Source: JABDGM01 sp963738665
GTDB taxonomy: Bacteria; Planctomycetota; Planctomycetia; Pirellulales; Lacipirellulaceae
Length of the DNA stretch: 64,000 bases
Direction: 5' to 3'
Assembly: GCA_963738665.1 (NCBI GenBank)
Contig: CAVTXL010000010.1
Location: 310,001 to 374,000 of the forward strand
How positions within the stretch are numbered: the first letter of the stretch is position 1; each line of letters starts with the position of its first letter. Made by a program: the position numbers and the translations under genes. The notes under the pieces are model-generated. The model had not been told where the DNA came from. It was given only the letters and a program-made list of their open reading frames with translations, and made no database searches. Positions 57,902 through 64,000 of this stretch are shown here, in pieces.

Positions 57902-59160
57902 GCCTGAGTGATTTTGGGCGGTCTCACTTGGTTTCGAAGGTTACATAACGTTTTCCGGTCTCCCATTCTTCGCTGAGCTCCATCAGCACGGCGGTCACCA
58001 ATCTTAGCAGCGACGCATCGTTGGGGAACAGGGTCGCCACGCGGGTGCGGCGTTTGAGTTCCTTGTTGACGCGCTCCAGCATGTTGGTCGTCCGCAGTCG
58101 CACGCGGTGCGATGGCGGCAGGCGGAACACGGCGAAGCTTTCGGGCACGTTCTCTTCCATCCAGGCGGCCAGCTTTGGCGCCGTCTTCTGATACTTACGC
58201 ACCACACGCCCAAGCTGTTCGCCGGCCGTGTGCTCGTGGGCCGAGTCGAGGACGCTTTGTAGATCTTCGATCACCTCGCCTTTCATCTCCTCGCGCGGCA
58301 CGTGAGCCATCGCATTGCGCATCAGGTGGAACTGGCAGCGCTGCCAGGGCACGCCGGGAAAGCAGGCCTTGCGGGCTTCTTTCAAACCGGCATGCGCGTC
58401 GCTGGTGATCAGCTCCATGCCGCAGAGCCCGCGCTCCACGAGCGACTTGAAGAACTCACGCCAATGAACTTCCGCTTCACTGAGCGAAACACTCACGCCC
58501 AGCACGCTGCGGCGGCCCTCGGCATCCACGCCAATCGCTAGTAATACCGAGCAGTCCACGATTCGGCCCCCCTCGCGAATCTTCTCATAGCGGGCGTCCA
58601 GGATCAGGTATTTCACCTGCCCGAGGGGCCGGTTTCGCCACTTCGCCAAGTCTTCATCCAACAGCGCCGTGGCCCGGCTGACGTCGCTGGAGGATATTTC
58701 GCAGCCACACAGTTCTTCAGTGATCTTCGTGACCTTGCTGGTCGACACGCCTTGCACGTACATCTCCGCGAGGGCCAGGCGAAGCGCTTTCTCACTGCGA
58801 CTGCCGCGTTCCAGGACGCTCGGGTAGAACTTCGCCCCGCGGACCTGCGGCACGGCGAGTTGCAACTGGCCGACCCGCGTCTTGAGCCGTCGCGGCTTGA
58901 AGCCGTTGGCCTGGCCATGCCGCGCATCGCCGCGCTGATATGGTCCCACGCCGAGCGCTTGTTGCCGTTCGATCTTCATGCACTCGTTGATGAGTAGTTC
59001 CATCGCCCGCGCCATGCCGTCAAAGCCATGCTCGGCGAGCAACTGGACAGCTTCATTCGTAATGCTAGGATGAGCTTGGTGGGTCATGATTGGGTCTCCT
59101 TAAATTGTGAGTTAAACAATTCTAGGAAACCAAGCGTGACCCGCCCTCTTTCACCCAGGC
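57902..59160. mobile_element. IS256-family insertion sequence (complete)
   Basis: 1259 bp. Left inverted repeat 57902..57935 (GCCTGAGTGATTTTGGGCGG ...) and right 59126..59160 (inverse GCCTGGGTGAAAGAGGGCGG ...), both ending in the GGTTTC motif next to the transposase. The transposase stop lies inside the left repeat. No clear 8-9-bp target duplication was visible (left flank TGTAAAAGT, right flank CGGCGATTC), so the flanks may have been rearranged. Confidence 0.88.
57924..59087 (-). CDS. IS256-family transposase (Mutator-like)
   Basis: 387 residues, full length, DDE enzyme. Asp in LILDARYEKIREGGRIVDCS near 155, second Asp in LITSDAHAGLKEARKACFPG near 225, Glu in TNMLERVNKELKRRTRVATL near 340, with the family block WQRCQFHLMRNAMAHVP. 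ATG 59087. Frame intact, so the element may still be active. Confidence 0.95.
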   Translation of the reverse strand: MTHQAHPSITNEAVQLLAEHGFDGMARAMELLINECMKIERQQALGVGPYQRGDARHGQANGFKPRRLKTRVGQLQLAVPQVRGAKFYPSVLERGSRSEKALRLALAEMYVQGVSTSKVTKITEELCGCEISSSDVSRATALLDEDLAKWRNRPLGQVKYLILDARYEKIREGGRIVDCSVLLAIGVDAEGRRSVLGVSVSLSEAEVHWREFFKSLVERGLCGMELITSDAHAGLKEARKACFPGVPWQRCQFHLMRNAMAHVPREEMKGEVIEDLQSVLDSAHEHTAGEQLGRVVRKYQKTAPKLAAWMEENVPESFAVFRLPPSHRVRLRTTNMLERVNKELKRRTRVATLFPNDASLLRLVTAVLMELSEEWETGKRYVTFETK

Positions 59161-59204
59161 CGGCGATTCGTCGCATCGCTAGCAGTTACAGAATTCGTGG
59201 GACG

Positions 59205-59408
59205 CTATCCATTCCGGGTGGTCCGTCGTAATACATTGTCAATCTCCAATTCACGCAAAATTGCTTGCCAGCTGGTCACCGCGACGACCGGCGCGTCCGA
59301 GCCCAGTGCCATATCCCACACGTTGTCCAAATTCCCTTTCGGCCCCTCCACCCGCGAACGTAGCCCATCCACTTTATACACCATCGTCGGCGGCGGGCCG
59401 ACAGGCAA
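59205..59408 (-). CDS. Hypothetical fragment next to IS256
   Basis: 67 residues ending VTSWQAILRELEIDNVLRRT. Probably the C-terminus of a longer protein; the start is unclear and another frame upstream (59276..59494) looks equally plausible. Not recognised. It may be a remnant cut by the IS256 insertion. Confidence 0.3.
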   Translation of the reverse strand: MPVGPPPTMVYKVDGLRSRVEGPKGNLDNVWDMALGSDAPVVAVTSWQAILRELEIDNVLRRTTRNG

Positions 59409-59502
59409 GCCGCTCGGCTACGGCTGCACCTTAACCAGCCGGTTGTCATTGTTATCTCGTGCCCGTCACCTTTTTGGAGCCCGTTTCCTGGCACTTATAC
59501 GC

Positions 59503-59946
59503 TTAGTCACTACGATCAATTGACCAGCCACTCTCGGGCATTTCGCTATCATAGCGTCGAACATTCCCGTCAAAAAAGACTAAGTAGAATTCGCTGTCGC
59601 TTTTTCGAAAGTAGTTAATTGGAACTTCCACATCCTTGATGTGAATTTTTGGCATTTCTCGTCCTAACAATGCTTTCAATTCCTTTTCGTCACTTGGAGC
59701 CCGGCCGAGCTTCGTGCGGATTAAACTGACTTCTTCTATGATTTGTGTGAGGATGACCTTGTTATCGTCTGATTCGCGCTTGAATTTCTCGTTCTCGACT
59801 ACTACCTGCCTCGCAACATAAATGATTGCAAAGCAAACTAATAGCAAGAGCCCCCCAACGACAACTGATATTAGCTTCACTCGTTTTGGCAAAAGCTTCG
59901 AACGACGTTCTTTATCACGCAACTCGGCCGTCGTATTGTAGACCAT
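59503..59946 (-). CDS. Single-TM protein, candidate immunity protein for the RHS tail
   Basis: 147 residues. Membrane segment about 25-46 (LISVVVGGLLLLVCFAIIYV), short cytoplasmic basic N-terminus, then a soluble domain (VEVPINYFRKSDSEFYLVFF). Starts 22 bp after the stop of the RHS-type gene in the same direction, lower GC than neighbours. Position directly behind a polymorphic-toxin tail is where immunity genes sit; the sequence itself shows no known immunity family. Confidence 0.55.
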   Translation of the reverse strand: MVYNTTAELRDKERRSKLLPKRVKLISVVVGGLLLLVCFAIIYVARQVVVENEKFKRESDDNKVILTQIIEEVSLIRTKLGRAPSDEKELKALLGREMPKIHIKDVEVPINYFRKSDSEFYLVFFDGNVRRYDSEMPESGWSIDRSD

Positions 59947-59968
59947 ATTGGAGACTCTATGAATGAGT

Positions 59969-60661
59969 TCAATTGCCGAGGTCGATTTTGCCCGCCTTGA
60001 AACTTGCTATGCAGCAACTAATAATTTGAGCTTGCGACTGAAACGCTACAAACGCCCCTACCACGGGATCAATAGCGCCTTCTTTGCAACCTGCGCATTT
60101 CGCGCCAATGGATCCTGCACTCAACGCTCGACGTAGAGCGCCTTTAGATTGTCCTTGACACATCGTTTGAAATCGATCTCGTGCGTCGTTCGTACATAGT
60201 GCACAAGCACAACTGTGACAAAGCATTGCGAGAACGCCCACGGTCACGCAGTGTCGAATCGCACTATGCTCGGGAGTATTGAAAGCGAAGCCCAAGCCAT
60301 TTGCCGCCGCTTGTCCAACTGCAGCCGCTGCGATTGCATCCGCCTCTGTACCAAACGCTGTTCCGCACTGCACCAAACATGATGCTTTTGCAAAATCTAC
60401 CTCGTTTTTGTATTGGGAGCACGGGCCGCGATACGCTCTACACATGTCCCCGCCCGAGCCAAGAACAATTTCGACACCTTCCCAAACGTCACCCCAATTC
60501 CAATCGAACAAACCACTTGGGTCGATTAACCGAACTGGATTGCTCCTCCCATACTGGTATGGATGCGCGTTGGAATAGGGATGAATATACTCCAGGTCCA
60601 TCCCATTGGCCGATGGTCCAACCAAATCGAGCATCATTGCGGGCGGTCCAGTGTATTGCAT
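59969..60661 (-). CDS. RHS-core-type C-terminal (polymorphic toxin tail-like) protein
   Basis: 230 residues from ATG 60661, preceded by TAGGAG. The N-terminus DLEYIHPYSNAHPYQYGRSN followed by PVRLIDPSGL is the RHS-repeat-associated core ending, normally found after thousands of residues of YD repeats; here it starts almost directly. The following 180 residues are variable, Cys-rich (CHSCACALC, CAGCKEG, ISCCIASFKAG) and match no nuclease or deaminase motif I know, as expected of a polymorphic tail. It could be a displaced orphan tail module. Confidence 0.6.
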   Translation of the reverse strand: MQYTGPPAMMLDLVGPSANGMDLEYIHPYSNAHPYQYGRSNPVRLIDPSGLFDWNWGDVWEGVEIVLGSGGDMCRAYRGPCSQYKNEVDFAKASCLVQCGTAFGTEADAIAAAAVGQAAANGLGFAFNTPEHSAIRHCVTVGVLAMLCHSCACALCTNDARDRFQTMCQGQSKGALRRALSAGSIGAKCAGCKEGAIDPVVGAFVAFQSQAQIISCCIASFKAGKIDLGN

Positions 60662-60763
60662 TTTTGAACTCCTATTCCTGCGAAATGGCTGTCGCGGGTT
60701 GCGGTTGATAAACTAGTTCCGTGGGTCCCCAATGTGCCCGAATGAAATATAAGGAGTGCACGA

Positions 60764-61060
60764 ATGAGTCAGTTCAGATCATACACCATTCGTGCGCTTG
60801 TTGGTGGGCTGCTAGTTCTCGTCCCTTGTTGGGTATTTCATTGCGCAAGAGTTGCCGCGCTCAACGTGCTTTTTGATAGTGATGTTAAACGTCCAACAGC
60901 GGTCATGCTCGCTGATATTACAAGAACTGCAAATGCTGGAAACACAGAGCTCGCACTCAAGAAACTGCACGCTATGGAAAAACTTTGGCGTGACTACACA
61001 AGCGGTGGAGACGCACCTGAGTTGTTCGTTACGAAGGTAACACAAACGGACAACGGCTAG
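60764..61060 (+). CDS. Small membrane-anchored hypothetical protein
   Basis: 98 residues with AAGGAG 8 bp before ATG 60764. N-terminal membrane segment (ALVGGLLVLVPCWVFHC), then a helical soluble part (LALKKLHAMEKLWRDY). Divergent from the RHS tail and convergent with the 61067 gene; its role could be immunity-like, but nothing shows it. Confidence 0.5.
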   Translation: MSQFRSYTIRALVGGLLVLVPCWVFHCARVAALNVLFDSDVKRPTAVMLADITRTANAGNTELALKKLHAMEKLWRDYTSGGDAPELFVTKVTQTDNG

Positions 61061-61066
61061 CCAAAA

Positions 61067-61519
61067 CTAAGGCGAACCGTATCCAGGGGGATGGTGAGGG
61101 CACGGTCCAGGCCCCCTTTTTGTCCCGCATTGTGTATCGCAGCAGGCGGAAGGCCCACCAGAGAGGGCACCGCCCCATCCGCAAAAGTACCCCGCCCAGG
61201 CGCCTTCGACGTTAGCGTCAACATCTTTCGGGTCACTCTCATCTATGCTAATTCCCACTCCGATTACCGTCCCTCCAATACCAAGACTGTATGCACCGGT
61301 CATGCACACGAACCAACAATGATGAGAGCTGTCATCGCCAGGGCCAGCACTCCCCCTTCTGCATTCCGCTTCGTCGATAAGCCAACAAAATGGTCGCCCA
61401 CTGCAGGGGTTTTGAGGAACGCGTCGGGGCCACCCATCATTGGATTTTAGTTCGTCGCGACCGGGAATTCTACGCGCTGCGCGTTTGTGCGAACTTAAGG
61501 CGGGACGAAAGGGGGACAC
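61067..61519 (-). CDS. Second Cys/Gly-rich tail-like protein (possible orphan RHS tail)
   Basis: Frame of up to 150 residues; the convincing part begins near CMTGAYSLGIGGTVIGVGIS (hydrophobic, Gly-rich) and continues SIDESDPKDVDANVEGAWAG and GGPSACCDTQCGTKRGPGPC. The start is unsupported: no ribosome site at 61519 and the first 70 residues look non-coding. Similar Cys/Gly-rich style to the RHS tail at 59969 but no shared motif. Confidence 0.35.
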   Translation of the reverse strand: MSPFRPALSSHKRAARRIPGRDELKSNDGWPRRVPQNPCSGRPFCWLIDEAECRRGSAGPGDDSSHHCWFVCMTGAYSLGIGGTVIGVGISIDESDPKDVDANVEGAWAGYFCGWGGALSGGPSACCDTQCGTKRGPGPCPHHPPGYGSP

Positions 61520-62421
61520 GCGCGCTTATTGACGCAAGAGACGTGAAAACGGGCGCCGAACGGCTGCAGAGCGATTGAGAGAGGAGAGCGTGGCGCAAGT
61601 CCCAGTCTGACAAATTCAGTGGCCGAATTCAAGCAAATTCAGCGCACGCGTCATTAAGCCAATTCGCCCGCGATCGCGGCCGCTTTCTCTTAACACCCCG
61701 CCGCAACCAACGACATTTTGCTCCTTATTCCCGCTCCCCGCTTCCCTGACTCCTGACTCTTGACCATTCCCACCCTGGCCGAAAACGCTACTATACAAAC
61801 GAACACAAACCTGCTAAGCTCACCAGGGCACCTTGCTCTTTGGCAACCAATCGAATGCATCCGTCGCAAAACCCGCGGCCAGCGCTCGCGACGCGCGCCA
61901 CAGCAGCACGCAGCCAGCTATCGATTTTACCCCCCGGAAGAGTGAAGATGGCCAAAACTCGGTGGGGGAGTTTTGGACACCTTCGATAGGATTCGCGAAC
62001 ACGCAACATCGTTTCCCCGCGAGCCGCCAGCCGGGCAGCCGGGCAACTCGTTGCCACAATCTCCAACCGAGTTTCGCTTTACCCGGGTACCCCGTTTCGC
62101 CTCACCGGGGCGAAATGCCACCCCTTTCGCCCCACCCCGCCCACCGAACGACCGGCCGGCAAACATTCTGCGCAAACCTACTGAGGCGAAATCGACCGGG
62201 TTTCGCCTCACCCCCCCAAAAAAAATGACTGGGGCGATGTAAAAAGTGAGGCGAAAGTCCCCCCACCCACAACATCTTTCTGGCCGACCTCCTGCCGGGT
62301 AAAGATGTCCAAAACTCGGCGGGAGTGTTGCACATCTTCGAATTCTCGCCAATGAAAATACCCTCCAAGCTCCTCACCTGAAGGGTATTGAGATGTGCGT
62401 TACGGATGGGCCTGTACCCGA
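61520..62421. other. Hairpin-rich non-coding region
   Basis: 900 bp without a credible gene. Two related long hairpins at 61944..61982 and 62302..62338, each AAGATGnCCAAAACTC / GAGTnTTGnACAnCTT, enclose a stretch (62090..62260) with at least four copies of TGAGGCGAAA or its complement and a run of C/A. See findings. Confidence 0.6.
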
Positions 62422-62928
62422 TTACTCCGCCGCCTGTTCCTCAGAGACCATATTGATCTCCGACGCCACGTCGGTCAGCTTTTCGTCGGCCTCTTTCTCT
62501 TCGCCGAGCGTCGTGTGCAGCGTGTCGACCGCTTCATCCAGGCCGAGCAGCTTGGCCTGAGCGACCAGCGTGCCATAGGCCGCGATCTCGTAGTGCTCGA
62601 CCTTTTGGGCCGCGCCAATGATGCCCGCGTCGCGGGTGGGGCCTTTTTCAATCTCCTCGATCAACTCGGCGCCTTCCTTGAGCAGGCCTTCCATTGCCGG
62701 GCAATGTTTGCCGCGGGCCGTCTTGCCGAGCTGCTCGAAGACCGACTCTAGCCGCGTCACGTGCTCTTCCGTCACGCTCAAATGGCTCTCAAAGGCCGCT
62801 TGCAACTCTTCGCTCTCAGCCGCCTTGATCATTTTTGGCAGCGCCTTGAGGATCTGCTTTTCGGCATCCAGCGTGTCCTTGAGCTCGTCCAAAAACAAGT
62901 CGTCCAAAGATTTACTTTTAACAGGCAT
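62422..62928 (-). CDS. DUF892 (YciE/YciF-like) ferritin-like protein
   Basis: 168 residues, all-helical. LFLDELKDTLDAEKQILKAL at 10-29, FESHLSVTEEHVTRLESVFE near 46 and QKVEHYEIAAYGTLVAQAKL near 107 carry the E..H pattern of the di-iron ferritin-like fold. Such proteins accumulate under stress; exact role unknown. Starts ATG 62928 (MPVKSKSLDDL). Confidence 0.9.
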   Translation of the reverse strand: MPVKSKSLDDLFLDELKDTLDAEKQILKALPKMIKAAESEELQAAFESHLSVTEEHVTRLESVFEQLGKTARGKHCPAMEGLLKEGAELIEEIEKGPTRDAGIIGAAQKVEHYEIAAYGTLVAQAKLLGLDEAVDTLHTTLGEEKEADEKLTDVASEINMVSEEQAAE

Positions 62929-63139
62929 CGTTCACTCCCTTCTAACCTAGAAATATGTTTCGTAACCGATTACGGCAACGCTGGAGATTGCAACTCGCGT
63001 GCCGCCAGTCGCGCTCCTGTTGATCATGCTCAGCCCGTCAAGCGTTCGTTCCGCGCACGCAAACGCGTCGGCCGTTCAAGCATAAATCTACGGACGGCCG
63101 ACGCGTTGCTGTCGACGAAGAAGCTTGGCGAACATTCAT

Positions 63140-63794
63140 TTACCTGTTCGCGTTCAAATCCTTCGTCAAATCCTGCAGGGCCGACTGGACGGATTGCTTG
63201 TGCGCATCCCAATTTGCCAATTCAGCGTCTTTCAAATTGTCCAAGGCGTCCTTGACGTTGTCCCGCTTGGTCTTGATTGTGTCAATCTGCTGCTCCAGCG
63301 CGTCCTTGGAATTCCCTTCGGCCGCATCCGCCCGCTTCTCGAGCTGGTTGATCGTCTGGTTGGCCTGATCAAGCTGTTTCTGTACGTCGGCTACGTACGC
63401 GTCGCGATCCTTCGTCATTTGCATGTTGTGCTGCGTCGCCTGCAAGTTTGACTGCGCCTGCCGCACATCTTGCTTTTCCTGAGCCACATTCTGGCCCGCC
63501 TCTTGCTTGGCCTCGTTGACGTTTTGTTGGGCGTCGCTCATCGTCTTGTTATCTACGATCGGCTTGTTGACCGTCGTCCGGTTGTTGTCGTTGACGTTCT
63601 CCTGCGCATCGCGACTTTGCCTCGGCCACGTTTTGCTGGCCCTCGCGCTGCGCCTCTTTGACGTCGCGCTGTTCGTCGGCAACCTTTTGCCTCGCATCCG
63701 CCACGTCCTTGGTGGTGGTGCCCTGTTCGCAGCCGGTTGCGATCAACATCCCGACGGCCATCAGTCCTCCGAGTGTACATTTTGCAAGATTCAT
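63140..63794 (-). CDS. Coiled-coil lipoprotein, one frameshift
   Basis: Start ATG 63794 with GAGGAG 7 bp ahead. Signal and lipobox MNLAKCTLGGLMAVGMLIAT GC (LIATGC, lipidated Cys). The body is a long heptad coiled coil rich in Gln/Ala/Asp (QNVAEAKS ... RDAQENVNDNN ... LDQANQTINQLEKRADAAEG). The frame shifts in an A-run near 63620; deleting one A joins NVAEA to SRDAQENVNDNN. Outer-membrane or periplasmic spacer protein, function unknown. Confidence 0.75.
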
Positions 63795-64000
63795 CGTTAT
63801 GCTCCTCATTTTTCGCGGGTGCCCGCCCGCCACTAGGCGAGGCAGTGGTTGGGCCGTTAGGCGAACCGCTGGTGTGCGGGCTAGCTGGCGGCCACATCAG
63901 CCACTAACGCAAACGCTATGCCGCGAGCGCAACTGCGATGGGTTGAATCCCTCGGGTCCTGTCGAAAGAGCACGAACAGCAATTCTGTCGCGGTTGGCCC
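63795..64000. other. Intergenic end of window, nothing seen
   Basis: About 200 bp upstream of the lipoprotein; no promoter or gene could be supported. Confidence 0.4.

Overview
The window comes from a member of the phylum Planctomycetota. The minus-strand 16S rRNA gene at about 14230..15815 carries exact matches to two planctomycete-type probe sites: GACTTGCATGCCTAATCC (PLA46, 15756..15773) and GCAGCCACCCGTAGGTGT (EUB338-II, 15420..15437). No 23S, 5S or tRNA follows it, as in planctomycetes with unlinked rRNA genes. PEP-CTERM and dockerin-like secreted proteins, BlaI/M56 pairs, Uma2, DUF5678 and NPCBM proteins and many GC-rich intergenic palindromes fit a Pirellulales-like genome. The order is inference.

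Layout. 1..8.8 kb: an SMP-30 hydrolase, CvpA-like and YdjM-like membrane proteins, D-aminoacyl-tRNA deacylase, then a glycerol block (glycerophosphodiester phosphodiesterase, glpK, glpD) and a Uma2 protein. 9..16.1 kb: three secreted PEP-CTERM proteins around a broken 16S copy split by a HicA-like two-gene cassette, then the intact 16S gene with promoter, BoxA and processing stem. 16.2..20.3 kb: polysaccharide or lipid glycosylation genes (GtrA, methyltransferase, GT2, multi-pass membrane protein). 20.7..26.3 kb: aroH, a SulP transporter, and a BlaI repressor with an M56 peptidase behind a double-operator promoter. 26.3..35.9 kb: sugar metabolism (PLP class V enzyme, galK, sodium:sugar symporter, araA, araD, araB). 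36..46.9 kb: an ABC ATPase with a large membrane partner, a MazG-like protein, a Rieske protein, UPF0173, an XRE regulator, pgi and an archaeal-type phosphoglycerate mutase. 47..53.2 kb: histidine kinase, sigma-54-type regulator and terpene-cyclase-fold protein in one operon, then a UbiA prenyltransferase abutting a sugar phosphate isomerase. 53.4..57 kb: small conserved genes and a class III aminotransferase. 57.8..61.5 kb: an accessory island with an IS110 remnant, a complete IS256-family element and an RHS-type toxin tail with a candidate immunity gene. 61.5..64 kb: a hairpin-rich non-coding stretch, a DUF892 ferritin-like protein and a coiled-coil lipoprotein.

At least a dozen otherwise intact genes contain single-base frameshifts, several in homopolymers. 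The most economical reading is residual indel error in the assembly, so these genes are annotated as CDS with the frameshift noted. The most unusual features are the 16S fragment interrupted by a toxin-antitoxin-like cassette between 42-bp direct repeats, the 625-bp duplication of the 16S 3' end, palindromic elements inserted in frame inside three enzymes, and the RHS tail/immunity island.
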